This document shows, piece by piece, positions 43,143 to 51,691 of a stretch of DNA of 64,000 nt (position 1 is its first letter; each line of letters begins with the position of its first letter). The notes under the pieces were generated by a model. That model was not told where the DNA came from. It did no database searches and saw only the letters and a program-made list of their open reading frames with translations. The translations under genes and the position numbers were made by a program. Origin of the DNA: Clostridiales bacterium (lineage in GTDB: Bacteria; Bacillota; Clostridia; Saccharofermentanales; Saccharofermentanaceae); the NCBI GenBank assembly GCA_017510605.1, contig JAFWMQ010000011.1, positions 62,001-126,000 of the forward strand. Reading direction: 5' to 3'.

Positions 43143-43176
43143 ACCGTGGGTTATTTAGTTAATAACCCACGGTTTC
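43143..43176 (+). terminator. Intrinsic terminator of the MsmX/UgpC ATPase gene
   Basis: A perfect 13-bp stem (ACCGTGGGTTATT / AATAACCCACGGT) around a 5-base loop, followed by TTCTTTATG. It lies 28 bases after the stop codon. Confidence 0.75.
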
Positions 43177-43323
43177 TTTATGTGGCAAAAGCAAGACAAA
43201 ATCGCGGATTGCTTGCACCAGATAGCGAAAAATAATATCATTTATTGTAGCGTTTTAGGCGTTCTTATTGCTTTGCCCGCAAATAGGTTAAAGTAATGAT
43301 GATATCTTTATGAGGTAGAAGCC

Positions 43324-44430
43324 ATGGAAGAGATAAAGAAATGTATGCGTCAGGTAAAAACGATTATTTCTGCAAATTGCGGAGTAATTGATACGGCAGG
43401 CAAGATCTTAGCTGCTACGAATGACATCGGAGAGGAAGAGACAGATCCTTCCTTCAGAGCGGTTGTATCTTCGGATAATCTTTTCGCTTCCACGGCAGAC
43501 AGAACTTATCTCAAAGTATTTATCGGCGAACAGCTGAAATATATCCTTTATATTGAGAGCACCGAACCGGATGCCAAGATAAATCTCCAGCTTATTGCCG
43601 AGTGGATGAAGACACTTGTCAAAGAAAAGGGAACTGATGCGGAGAAAGCGATCTTCATCCGTAATGTATTGCTTGATAACGAGATCAGAAGTGAAGTTCC
43701 GATGATCGCCAGGGGATATAAGATCGACTGCAACGATCCGAGACTCGTTCTTGTAGTAAGAACATCTGCCGAGCAGAGTGCAGAGGCATTTGAGATACTT
43801 CAGAATCTGTATACTGATTCCGATATTGCAACTGTCATTTCGATGGATGACACGACTGCGATCGTAATTATAGATGCTCTTGAATCACAGGTAAGTGAGG
43901 AGACAAGAGACAGCTTTATTGAAGAGAATTCCCAGTCTGTTCTGGCATGTCTTACATCTGAAGGCTGCAAGGCTAAAGTTGCAGTAGGTTCTGTAGTAGG
44001 TTCGTTCATGGATATAAGCAAGTCTTATTCCGATGCGATGACTGCACTTAAGGTCAGCAAGATCTTCGACGGCGATGCTGATCTGTCCAGATATGACAAG
44101 TTAGGATTAGGAAGACTGATCTACCAGCTCCCTAAGCCTCTTTGCGAGATGTTTATCAGGGAAGTATTCCCAAATGAGGCATTCAAGCAGCTTGATGAAG
44201 AGACAAGAACAACTATCGATACTTTCTTTGCTAATGACCTTAATGGTTCAGAGACCTCAAGAGAATTGTTTGTTCACAGGAATACACTGGTGTACAGACT
44301 TGAGAAGGTTAAGACAAAGACCGGTCTTGACCTGAGAAAATTCGATGATGCGGTACTGTTTAAGATGGCAACTATGGTAAGGACCTATATCGACTATCTT
44401 AACGATACCAATGATAACAAGATCAGGTAA
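43324..44430 (+). CDS. PucR/CdaR-type transcriptional regulator
   Basis: A 368-residue protein. The middle part (about residues 110-250) resembles the GGDEF-like fold of CdaR proteins, and the C-terminal end is a PucR-type helix-turn-helix (NGSETSRELFVHRNTLVYRLEKVKTKTGLDLRKFDDAVL). The N-terminal 100 residues are a sensor-like region without a known motif. It is 5 bases from ftsE on the same strand, and this gene order is repeated in other clostridia. A regulator may govern the division genes, or the link may only be positional. The start has GAGGT 7 bases upstream. Confidence 0.85.
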   Translation: MEEIKKCMRQVKTIISANCGVIDTAGKILAATNDIGEEETDPSFRAVVSSDNLFASTADRTYLKVFIGEQLKYILYIESTEPDAKINLQLIAEWMKTLVKEKGTDAEKAIFIRNVLLDNEIRSEVPMIARGYKIDCNDPRLVLVVRTSAEQSAEAFEILQNLYTDSDIATVISMDDTTAIVIIDALESQVSEETRDSFIEENSQSVLACLTSEGCKAKVAVGSVVGSFMDISKSYSDAMTALKVSKIFDGDADLSRYDKLGLGRLIYQLPKPLCEMFIREVFPNEAFKQLDEETRTTIDTFFANDLNGSETSRELFVHRNTLVYRLEKVKTKTGLDLRKFDDAVLFKMATMVRTYIDYLNDTNDNKIR

Positions 44431-44435
44431 GTAAT

Positions 44436-45752
44436 TTGATTGATTTCATAAACGTTGAGAAGACATACAAATCGGGTGTTGAGGCTCTTAAGGGTGTCAA
44501 TTTCACGATCGAAGACGGAGAATTCGTATTTGTTATCGGAAAATCCGGTTCAGGAAAATCAACGCTTCTAAAGTGCATAACCTGCGAGGAGACACCAACC
44601 TCAGGCAAGGTTACCATCGATAATTTTGATATTTCCCATATGAGCCGCGCGCTCGTACCTGTCCTGCGCCGCAGGATCGGTATGATCTATCAGGACTTCC
44701 GTCTGATCGATACAAAAACCGTTGCAGAGAATGTTGCCTTTGCCGGCGAGATAATCGGTGTTCCCAAGCAGAGTCTTATGAATACTGTTCAGATCTGTTT
44801 ATCGGTCGTCGGTCTTAAGGATAAGGCTGATTGCTATCCGCAGGAGCTTTCAGGCGGAGAGCAGCAGAGAGTTGCTATCGCTAGAGCCATGGTAAACAAC
44901 CCGAGCCTTATCGTTGCGGACGAGCCTACCGGAAACCTTGACCCGGAGACGTCCGAAGCCATCATGGCGATGCTTCTTGAGATCAACAGAAACGGCGGCA
45001 CTACGGTAATCATCTGTACTCATGACAGTGCGATGGTCGACCGCATGAAGCAAAGAGTTATTGAGATCGAAGAAGGTCTGATATCAAGAGATGAGAAAAA
45101 GAGCGGTTACAAGAGCGAACAGGACAACGAAGCTTATATTCCCCAGCCTTCCAGGACTACTGTTTATGGTACAAAATCCGTTGCTTTTGGTGACGACGAA
45201 GAGTACAGCGACGGTTACGATGATCCGAATTACGTATCATCCGGAACTGAAGCACCGTCAAACGGTCTTGTCTTCGGTGATCAATTAAACAGTGAACCTG
45301 CAAGTGTTAGCGAAGAGGCAATACAGCCCGGAAATGATATAGAAGAAGTGACTGAACCTGAAGAACAGGCGGAAGAACTTACTGAATATGAAACCGGTGT
45401 TCAGGAGGAAGCCGCTCCGGAGCCGGAGATAATTGAGATCAATGTTCCTGAAGTAAATAACCCTGTGTCGTTTGGTGATGAAGAACCGTCCGTATCTCCT
45501 GTTGTTGTAAATAAAACAAAAGAGAATATGGATCCTGACGGTTTTACTCCTGAAGAAGTTTCTTTCCCTGCCAAAGAGAAAGCAAATGATCCCAAAGCAT
45601 TAAAGCGTGAGCAGAAGCGTAAGGAACGTGAAGAGAAGCTTGCCCAGAAGGAAGCTAAGCGCAGAGAAAAATACGATAAGAAGAAAAAGGCAAGAGCCCC
45701 CGAGGCTGATCCCGACGGCGATATAGATTTTTTCCCGGAGGATGATGAGTAA
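44436..45752 (+). CDS. ftsE: Cell division ATP-binding protein FtsE with long acidic C-terminal tail
   Basis: A 438-residue protein whose first 225 residues are a standard FtsE: Walker A IGKSGSGKSTLLKC, Q-loop MIYQDFRLI, signature ELSGGEQQRVAIARA, Walker B LIVADEPTGNLD and H-loop ICTHDSAMV. FtsE with FtsX controls wall hydrolysis at the septum. The rest (about 226-438) is a low-complexity, very acidic and later Lys/Arg-rich tail (LKREQKRKEREEKL-like) that is absent from the usual 228-residue family members. TTG at 44436 is the start, 5 bases after the regulator stop. It overlaps ftsX by one base (TAATG). The tail may recruit partners at the septum. Confidence 0.94.
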   Translation: MIDFINVEKTYKSGVEALKGVNFTIEDGEFVFVIGKSGSGKSTLLKCITCEETPTSGKVTIDNFDISHMSRALVPVLRRRIGMIYQDFRLIDTKTVAENVAFAGEIIGVPKQSLMNTVQICLSVVGLKDKADCYPQELSGGEQQRVAIARAMVNNPSLIVADEPTGNLDPETSEAIMAMLLEINRNGGTTVIICTHDSAMVDRMKQRVIEIEEGLISRDEKKSGYKSEQDNEAYIPQPSRTTVYGTKSVAFGDDEEYSDGYDDPNYVSSGTEAPSNGLVFGDQLNSEPASVSEEAIQPGNDIEEVTEPEEQAEELTEYETGVQEEAAPEPEIIEINVPEVNNPVSFGDEEPSVSPVVVNKTKENMDPDGFTPEEVSFPAKEKANDPKALKREQKRKEREEKLAQKEAKRREKYDKKKKARAPEADPDGDIDFFPEDDE

Positions 45753-46648
45753 TGAGCGGCAGAGCGTTTTTCAATTCTATCAGAGAAGGTTTTCGCGGAA
45801 TAATCAGACACCCGCTTGTTACCATGGCATCGATAACAACTATCATGCTGATGCTTGTTATCATGGGCGCATTTTATATGTTCTCGGTAAATGCCAGACG
45901 TATAATGACCAGGCTCTCCCAGAGACCTCCTATCGAGGTATACATGACACTTCAGTGTACAGAAGAAGAAAGGGATTTTGTTGCTAAGAAACTGAGCGAA
46001 AATCCTTCTATTATAGATTTTTCAATGGCATCTCCTCTTGAGAATTATGAGAGCTTCAAGAACAATCTCGGATCATCATCTTCTATCCTTGATGATTTTG
46101 ATTACAATATGTATCTTCCTTATACATTCAGTCTCAGACTCTCAGATCCTTCTCTGGCAGATGCGGTCTGTGCGGAGATCTCCACATATACCGGAGTGTC
46201 TAAAGTTGCCCAGGAGAGCAATGTCATGACATTCCTTACCAGGGCATCCAGGATCGTAAATATCACCACGGCGGCATCATTTGTTGTTCTGTTTGTCATA
46301 GCCCTGTTTATCATTTCCAACATGGTACGAATCTCCGTCTACTCCAGGGCGAGTGAGATCGAGATCATGAAATTTGTCGGAGCTACAAATAACTATATAA
46401 GACTGCCTTATATAACCGAAGGCGCAATAGTAGGATTATTCAGTGCATTAACTTCGTGGGCCATAGTAACACTTGTATATCACCAGGTTTACGATAAAGC
46501 CATGAGGACTATTGATCCGGGAAGTTTTTATGCTCTGGCTACATCCAAATCGATCATGTGGCATGAACTTGTGATCCTCGTGGTTATGGGTCTGATCATA
46601 GGTGCTGTCGGAAGCGGCATCTCCGTACGCAAGTATATAAAGGTATGA
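45752..46648 (+). CDS. ftsX: Cell division protein FtsX
   Basis: A 298-residue permease-like membrane protein with four membrane helices (near residues 23-45, 170-195, 222-245 and 265-290) and a large outer loop between the first two. It begins SGRAFFNSIREGFRGIIRHPLVTMASITTIMLML, the typical FtsX opening, and contains SEIEIMKFVGATNNYIRLPYITEG, the conserved FtsX-core loop. It pairs with FtsE and passes the ATPase signal to extracellular hydrolases such as the M23 protein encoded next. It overlaps both neighbours by 1 and 4 bases. Confidence 0.95.
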   Translation: MSGRAFFNSIREGFRGIIRHPLVTMASITTIMLMLVIMGAFYMFSVNARRIMTRLSQRPPIEVYMTLQCTEEERDFVAKKLSENPSIIDFSMASPLENYESFKNNLGSSSSILDDFDYNMYLPYTFSLRLSDPSLADAVCAEISTYTGVSKVAQESNVMTFLTRASRIVNITTAASFVVLFVIALFIISNMVRISVYSRASEIEIMKFVGATNNYIRLPYITEGAIVGLFSALTSWAIVTLVYHQVYDKAMRTIDPGSFYALATSKSIMWHELVILVVMGLIIGAVGSGISVRKYIKV

Positions 46649-47934
46649 GGCTGATGATGAATAACGTTGATACATCAGTAAAAAGGGATAATACGTGGTA
46701 CAGGATCTTCAGAAGAGCCGCAATGTTCTTTGTTGCGCTTTTATGCTGTTTTGTGGCTACTGCCTCTAGTTCCTGGCTTACAGCTGAAAATGTTGTTGCC
46801 GTTGGCGGTATTCCGATAATCGTTAATGCGGTTACCAAGGATGATATTGAGGCCGCAAAGCGCAAGCGGGATGCGGCAAGAGCAGATGCCGCAAAAGCTT
46901 CAGATACTATCGCTGAACTTCAGGATAAGAAAACAGGTCTTCAGGGCGAGCTTGCCAAGCTTAATGAAGCAAACGAAGCCCAGAGAGAACAATACGAGAT
47001 AATCTATGCCCAGCTAGAGGCGGCTCTTGAAGAAAAAGCCAATGCGCTTGATGAGTTCCTTGAGGCACAGGAGAATCTCGAGAACCAGCAGAAACTCTTT
47101 TCTGAAAGAGTAACGGTCATGTTCGAATATCAGAATAAGTCTACTCTTGAAGTGCTTTTGGAATCTGACAGTATTGCAGGTTTCTTTACCAATATGGAAT
47201 TGATCACGCTTATAGCCGATGCGGATGCGCAGGCGATCGATCTGCTTCAGGTGGCTCTGGATGATGCCGAGCTCCAGGCTGAGATAAAGCTTCAATATGC
47301 TGAAGATATGCAGGTAATAGCAGACGAGAAACAAAAGCAGCTCGATGAATTGAAGTCACTTATCGGAACTACGGAAGCTACGATAGAGAATGTCAATACT
47401 GATATCGATTCCTGGGAAGCAAAAGAAGACGAACTTGAAGCTTATGCGGATTCCCTTAATGCAGAAGTTAAAAGACTTCAGCAGCAGTATGACCAGGAAC
47501 ACTCTGCTAAGACCGTCGGAGGAGTTACTTTCCGCTGGCCGACATACAATCACGGAATTACATCATATTACGGTTACAGAATTCACCCTGTCTACGGCAC
47601 TAAGAAGTTCCATTCGGGAATAGATATCGGTGCCGGATACGGTGATACGATAATGGCCGCGGCAGCAGGAACCGTTATTTCTGTTTCCGAGCCTTATGAA
47701 GGATGCAATAAGGGCGGTACGGGTTACGGAAATTACTGTATTATCGATCACGGAAACGGTTATTCAACTCTCTACGGACATGCAAGAGATATTTATGTAT
47801 ACCAGGGTCAGTATGTAAATGCGGGACAATCTATCGGAGAGGTCGGAAGCACCGGAACTTCAACGGGTGCCCACCTCCATTTTGAAGTCCGCATCTGGGG
47901 CGAGACTAAGGATCCTTTGAAATATTTGCCGTAA
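46645..47934 (+). CDS. EnvC/PcsB-like M23 peptidase with coiled coil, FtsEX partner
   Basis: A 429-residue exported protein. An N-terminal membrane segment/signal (about 25-45) precedes a long coiled coil (about 70-275), and a LytM/M23 domain ends the protein: HSGIDIGAGYGDTIMAAAAG, YCIIDHGNGYSTLYGHARD and TGAHLHFEVRIWG. The zinc ligands (His-Asp, His-x-His) are intact, so it should be an active endopeptidase, not only an activator. Its ATG overlaps the ftsX stop by 4 bases (ATGA); ATG at 46654 or 46657 are alternatives. It is the expected extracellular target of the FtsEX complex at the septum. Confidence 0.93.
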   Translation: MRLMMNNVDTSVKRDNTWYRIFRRAAMFFVALLCCFVATASSSWLTAENVVAVGGIPIIVNAVTKDDIEAAKRKRDAARADAAKASDTIAELQDKKTGLQGELAKLNEANEAQREQYEIIYAQLEAALEEKANALDEFLEAQENLENQQKLFSERVTVMFEYQNKSTLEVLLESDSIAGFFTNMELITLIADADAQAIDLLQVALDDAELQAEIKLQYAEDMQVIADEKQKQLDELKSLIGTTEATIENVNTDIDSWEAKEDELEAYADSLNAEVKRLQQQYDQEHSAKTVGGVTFRWPTYNHGITSYYGYRIHPVYGTKKFHSGIDIGAGYGDTIMAAAAGTVISVSEPYEGCNKGGTGYGNYCIIDHGNGYSTLYGHARDIYVYQGQYVNAGQSIGEVGSTGTSTGAHLHFEVRIWGETKDPLKYLP

Positions 47935-47939
47935 ATTCC

Positions 47940-48683
47940 ATGGAAGATAGTTTTTACGATATTCTTGCCGGTCATTACGATGATCTTCAGCTAAACGGTG
48001 ACACATCTTTATGGTGTCCTTATATTTATGAACTTATTACCGGATTTTGCGGTAAAGAAAGCCCTGCAGTTACCGATCTCGGGTGCGGTACGGGTGTGAT
48101 CACAAATTATCTTGCTTCCAAAGGCCTGAAGACAACCGGTGTGGATCTGTCTCCTGACATGCTCTCGCTGGCGTCTTCCGGAGATGAGACCGGAACCGTT
48201 TCCTGGATATGCGCAGATATAACTTCATATGAGGGATCGCAGTGTGATTGTTTTATCTCCACGATGGATACTGTCGGTCATATAACTGATAAGGATGATC
48301 TCTCGAAAATGTTCATGAATGTTTCCGCTCAGCTTGAGCCCGGCGGAATATTTATTTTCGATACCACATCAAAGCATCACTTTGAGGTTACTTTAGGTGA
48401 TAATGTCTTCTATGAAGATTATGATGACTTTACTCTTTTGTGGGTAAACCACTATGATAAGGAGAATAAGATCAATCATGCGGAACTCACTCTTTTTGAG
48501 CTTTGTGAAGATGATCTTTACGAGAGATATGACGGTGAACTGACGGCCAGGTTTTATTCTCCCGAAGAGATAGAGGAATTGGCTGACAAAGCCGGTCTTA
48601 AAAAACTTGCCGTTTACGGTGAACTGAACAGGGAAGATCCTAAAGATTCCGATGAACGGGTTTTCTTTGTATTCGGTAAATAA
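47940..48683 (+). CDS. Class I SAM-dependent methyltransferase
   Basis: A 247-residue cytoplasmic methyltransferase. The SAM-binding motif I is VTDLGCGTGVITNYLA (about residues 43-58), motif II TTGVDLSPDMLSLA, and motif III region CFISTMDTVGHIT. The C-terminal half is typical of small-molecule methyltransferases (YbgC/UbiE-like clostridial types). It lies 5 bases after the M23 gene and 16 bases before hslO, so it is probably cotranscribed with them. The substrate is unknown. Confidence 0.9.
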   Translation: MEDSFYDILAGHYDDLQLNGDTSLWCPYIYELITGFCGKESPAVTDLGCGTGVITNYLASKGLKTTGVDLSPDMLSLASSGDETGTVSWICADITSYEGSQCDCFISTMDTVGHITDKDDLSKMFMNVSAQLEPGGIFIFDTTSKHHFEVTLGDNVFYEDYDDFTLLWVNHYDKENKINHAELTLFELCEDDLYERYDGELTARFYSPEEIEELADKAGLKKLAVYGELNREDPKDSDERVFFVFGK

Positions 48684-48699
48684 TATATAAGGAAGAGAT

Positions 48700-49605
48700 A
48701 TGTCAGATAACGCATACTATGTTCCGGGCGCACCCGAAGACCTGAAAAAAGATCATATTGTAAGAGCAGAGGGTCTCGGAGGTCTTGTTAAGTGTCTTTG
48801 TGTCAGCACAAGGCAGATCTGCGAGACGGCAAGAGTCATGCATCAGATGACTCCTGCTGCGACTGCTGCTTTGGGACGTTTTATGACCGGTTCTCTTCTG
48901 ATCTCCGAATCAATGAAGAATGAATCAGATACCCAGACTACGATCATCAGAGGCGACGGTCCTTTGGAGGGAATGACATGTGTTGCCGATTTCGGATTTA
49001 AAGTAAGAGCGTATCCGATGGAACCTGTGATACCGACCGAATACCATAAACCCGGTAAGATAAATGTCGGCGCCGCAGTCGGAAAGGGAAGCCTTACGGT
49101 TATAAGGGATATAGGACTCAAAGAGCCCTATGTCGGTGTATCGGAACTTGTATCAGGCGAGATCGCGGAAGACTTTGCGTATTACCTTGCAAAATCCGAG
49201 CAGACAAAATCAATCGTGTCTCTTGGGGTACTTCTCGAGAAAGGAGCGGTATCAGAGGCCGGCGGACTTATGATCCAGCTGCTTCCGGGAGCCGGTGAGA
49301 ACGAGATATCTTATCTTGAGAAAAGAGCCGCAGGATTCCCTGAGATATCATTCCTTTTCAGTGAAGGCTTTTCACCTGCGCAGATAATCGACCTGTTTAT
49401 AGGTGATCCCGACCTGAAGTATTTAGACGGTCAGGAAGTTGAGTTCAAATGCAACTGCAGCAGGGAGAGGATGTTATCAGGCCTTGCCGCTTTAGGCAAA
49501 AATGATCTGGAAGAGATCACAAAAGACGGCAAACCGGTAGAGACCGTATGCAGGTTTTGCAACAGCAAGTATGTTTTCGAGCCGGATGAACTTAAAAACA
49601 TTTAA
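48700..49605 (+). CDS. hslO: Redox-regulated chaperone Hsp33
   Basis: A 301-residue chaperone that becomes active when its zinc-bound cysteines are oxidised. The N-terminal domain (DHIVRAEGLGGLVKCLC and ALGRFMTGSLLISESMK) is typical. The C-terminal redox switch is FKCNCSRERM and VCRFCNSKYVFEPDEL, i.e. the four cysteines in CxC and CxxC form. It protects proteins from oxidation and heat, which suits an anaerobe. Spacing to the methyltransferase gene is 16 bases; the S10 leader promoter follows after 28 bases. AAGGAAGAG lies before the ATG. Confidence 0.96.
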   Translation: MSDNAYYVPGAPEDLKKDHIVRAEGLGGLVKCLCVSTRQICETARVMHQMTPAATAALGRFMTGSLLISESMKNESDTQTTIIRGDGPLEGMTCVADFGFKVRAYPMEPVIPTEYHKPGKINVGAAVGKGSLTVIRDIGLKEPYVGVSELVSGEIAEDFAYYLAKSEQTKSIVSLGVLLEKGAVSEAGGLMIQLLPGAGENEISYLEKRAAGFPEISFLFSEGFSPAQIIDLFIGDPDLKYLDGQEVEFKCNCSRERMLSGLAALGKNDLEEITKDGKPVETVCRFCNSKYVFEPDELKNI

Positions 49606-49633
49606 AAATCTAGGCAAATTTGTAAAAAAGTGC

Positions 49634-49662
49634 TTGCAAATCCCAAATCAAGATAGTAGAAT
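49634..49662 (+). promoter_or_regulatory. Promoter of the S10-spc ribosomal protein operon
   Basis: TTGCAA (49634-49639), a 17-base spacer and TAGAAT (49657-49662). The transcript would start near 49669-49670, 320 nt before the rpsJ ATG. Confidence 0.78.
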
Positions 49663-49669
49663 ACCTTTC

Positions 49670-49989
49670 GCACGCGTCTAAACAGGGTGTATTCTGCCCT
49701 GAAAACGAGTGATAAGGCTTTGATAACGGAGATTGCCACGAGGTGAGGCGCCAGCTGCGCGGAAACTCACGAGGTGGGGAACTTCGAAGGAGCCGAAGGC
49801 GGAGGATACGATCCGATGCCGTCTCAGGACCCTTAAGTCTGAGAGTTCGAAGCAGTACGCTACTGCCCAGAGAACCAAAGTGCTTCCTTAAGGAGGTAAC
49901 TGGATAGTCTGGGTTTTTGAATGGAAAGCCAAGACACTCCCGACAGGGTTGAGAAAAAGAAATACAGCTTATATAAGGAGGCCAACAAA
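49670..49989 (+). ncRNA. Candidate cis-regulatory leader RNA of the S10 operon
   Basis: Visible hairpins: CAGGG/CCCTG (49683-49701); GTGAG-GCGC/GCGC-CTCAC (49743-49770); CTTCG/CGAAG (49782-49798); GGC-GGAT/ATCC-GCC (49798-49820); TCTCAG/CTGAGA (49822-49844); GTTC-GCAGTA/TACTGC-GAAC (49845-49875); and a terminator-like hairpin CCCAGA/TCTGGG plus T5 (49866-49918). The last two share bases and exclude each other. By eye it fits no riboswitch family I know. I infer control by a ribosomal protein or ligand. Confidence 0.65.
49866..49918 (+). terminator. Terminator-like hairpin in the S10 leader (attenuator)
   Basis: CCCAGA (49866-49871) pairs with TCTGGG (49908-49913), with an inner CCA/TGG pair and the inner palindrome TCCTTAAGGA, followed by TTTTT (49914-49918). 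It ends 71 bases before rpsJ. CCTTAAG at 49831-49837 could pair with the palindrome and change the fold. Confidence 0.55.
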
Positions 49990-50307
49990 ATGGCAGCAAA
50001 GACAACAATGGTCAGAATTAAGCTCAAGGCTTATGATCACAAGATCCTCGACGAGAGCGCAAAGCTTATCGTAGATGCACTTGCCCGTGACGATGCAAGC
50101 TTCTCCGGTCCTATCCCGCTCCCTACAGAGAAAGAGGTAGTTACGATCCTTCGTTCACCTCACGTAAATAAAGATTCCCGTGAGCAGTTCGAGCAGAGAA
50201 CTCACAAGAGAATCATCGACGTCTATACACCGTCTTCACAGACGATGGATGACATTGGCAAGCTTGACATGCCTGCAGGCGTTTCTATTGAAGTAAAGAT
50301 CAAATAA
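49990..50307 (+). CDS. rpsJ: 30S ribosomal protein S10
   Basis: A 105-residue S10, which also acts in transcription antitermination as NusE. It starts [40 protein letters not shown] and keeps the family core [35 protein letters not shown] lies 7-8 bases before the ATG at 49990; the frame is open upstream to 49921, but that part lies in the leader and lacks a ribosome binding site. It is the first gene of the S10 operon. Its codon use is strongly biased, like all genes that follow. Confidence 0.98.
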   Translation: MAAKTTMVRIKLKAYDHKILDESAKLIVDALARDDASFSGPIPLPTEKEVVTILRSPHVNKDSREQFEQRTHKRIIDVYTPSSQTMDDIGKLDMPAGVSIEVKIK

Positions 50308-50417
50308 AAACGCTTGTGGCTTTAATCGGCATTTGAGGAACGCCAAGCCTTAAGTAGCCGAGGTCACGTTCTCCGGGAAACCGCTGAACCAATAACCTAA
50401 TAGGAGGAAAGAACTTT
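50308..50417 (+). other. Structured spacer between rpsJ and rplC
   Basis: 110 bases without a gene. GGCTT can pair with AAGCC (50317-50351 region) and GGAACG with CGTTCT (50337-50372 region), so it is likely folded. AGGAGG lies just before rplC. It could be a processing or translational control site. Confidence 0.4.
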
Positions 50418-51050
50418 ATGACGAAATTCATCATTGGCAGAAAGTCCGGCATGACACAGTTGTTCGATGAGAACGGCAATGTTATTCCGGCAACCGTTAT
50501 AAGCTGCGAGCCTATGTATGTGCTCCAGAACAAGACGGTAGAGACTGACGGATACAAGGCCTGCAAAGTAGGCACAGGATCCATCAGAGCAAAGCTTGTA
50601 AACAAGCCTGATGCAGGACAGTTCAAGAAGGCTGACGTTGAGCCTAAGAGAATTATCCGCGAGTTCACACCCGACGAGGAGTACAGCCTCGGACAGGAGA
50701 TCAAAGTATCCGATATGTTTGCTGTCGGCGACAAGGTTGACGTAAGCGGCATATCAAAGGGTAAGGGATTCCAGGGCAACATCAAGCGTCACGGTCAGAA
50801 GGGTGGTCCTTCAGGCCACGGCTCCATGTATCACAGAAGAGTCGGTTCAATGGGCGCTACTTCCACACCAGGTAGAGTTGTACCCGGTAAGAAGATGCCT
50901 GGACATATGGGCGCAGTTAACTGCACGGTACAGAATCTCAGCGTTGTCATGGTTGACGGCGACAGAGGAATCCTCGTAATCAGAGGCGCTATACCGGGAC
51001 CTAAGGGCGGAATCGTAACAGTACAGAATACTGTTAAGGCCGCTAAATAA
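50418..51050 (+). CDS. rplC: 50S ribosomal protein L3
   Basis: A 210-residue early-assembly protein of the large subunit, close to the peptidyl transferase centre. KFIIGRKSGMTQLFDENGNVIPATV is the usual start and GFQGNIKRHGQKGGPSGHGSMYHRRVGSMGATSTPGRVVPGKKMPGHMG the loop that enters the ribosome core. The start follows AGGAGG at 50402-50407. It lies after a 110-base spacer that may be folded. Confidence 0.98.
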   Translation: MTKFIIGRKSGMTQLFDENGNVIPATVISCEPMYVLQNKTVETDGYKACKVGTGSIRAKLVNKPDAGQFKKADVEPKRIIREFTPDEEYSLGQEIKVSDMFAVGDKVDVSGISKGKGFQGNIKRHGQKGGPSGHGSMYHRRVGSMGATSTPGRVVPGKKMPGHMGAVNCTVQNLSVVMVDGDRGILVIRGAIPGPKGGIVTVQNTVKAAK

Positions 51051-51067
51051 GACGGAGGAACAGAATA

Positions 51068-51691
51068 ATGGCTAAAATTGATATTAAAGATCTAACAGGT
51101 GCCGTTAAGGGTTCCATCGAGCTTTCCGATGAGATTTTCGGCATTGAGCCCAACGAAGCTGCAATGTCTACAGTAGTTAGAAATCAGCTCGCAAACAGAA
51201 GACAGGGCACACAGAAGACAAAGACAAGAAGCGAAGTATCCGGCGGTGGTAAGCGTCCTTACAGACAGAAGGGTACAGGCCGTGCACGTCATGGTTCAAC
51301 ACGTTCCGCACAGTATGTAGGCGGCGGAATCATCTTTGGACCCAACCCCAGATCATACAGCTACACAGTACCTAAGAAGATCAAGAGACTCGCATTGAAG
51401 TCAGCTCTTTCTTCCAAGGTTGCTTCAGATAAGATGATCGTTATCGAGAACATGGATCTTGATGAAGTAAAGACAGCAACAGTTGCTAAGGCTCTTAAGG
51501 CTATCGGCGCTGGTGACTCTTCACTTATCGTTCTCGAGGGCGTTAACAGAAACGCAGAGCTTTCTGCAAGAAATATCAAGGATGTTAAGACAGCATTGGT
51601 CAACACGATCAACGTTATGGACATCCTCAAGTATGACAGCTTCGTAGCTACAAAGGCTGCGGTTGAGAAGATCGAGGAGGTGTACAAATGA
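51068..51691 (+). CDS. rplD: 50S ribosomal protein L4
   Basis: A 207-residue protein whose extended loop lines the exit tunnel (RSEVSGGGKRPYRQKGTGRARHGSTRSAQYVGGG). The globular part follows (PKKIKRLALKSALSSK). In E. coli L4 represses the S10 operon by binding its leader; whether it does so here is unknown. It follows rplC by 17 bases with GGAGG before the ATG and overlaps rplW by 4 bases (ATGA). Confidence 0.98.
   Translation: MAKIDIKDLTGAVKGSIELSDEIFGIEPNEAAMSTVVRNQLANRRQGTQKTKTRSEVSGGGKRPYRQKGTGRARHGSTRSAQYVGGGIIFGPNPRSYSYTVPKKIKRLALKSALSSKVASDKMIVIENMDLDEVKTATVAKALKAIGAGDSSLIVLEGVNRNAELSARNIKDVKTALVNTINVMDILKYDSFVATKAAVEKIEEVYK

Larger units (their letters stand above)
49606..49989 (+). 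promoter_or_regulatory. Promoter and structured leader region of the S10 ribosomal protein operon
   Basis: A 384-bp gene-free stretch. The first 50 bp carry the promoter; the remaining ~320 nt are a strongly folded leader with at least six hairpins, a possible terminator and the rpsJ ribosome binding site. See the entries for the promoter and the leader. No small gene is supported in it. Confidence 0.8.

Noticed and set aside
44436..45752. FtsE tail as a frameshift or assembly artefact
   Set aside because: The frame is continuous, codon use stays normal and the stop overlaps the ftsX start in the usual way.
49670..49920. Leader before rpsJ as an M-box, lysine or S-box riboswitch
   Set aside because: Short matches such as GAGGTGAGGCGCC and CTACTGCCCAG recall M-box and L-box pieces, but order and spacing do not fit those families and the downstream gene is unrelated.
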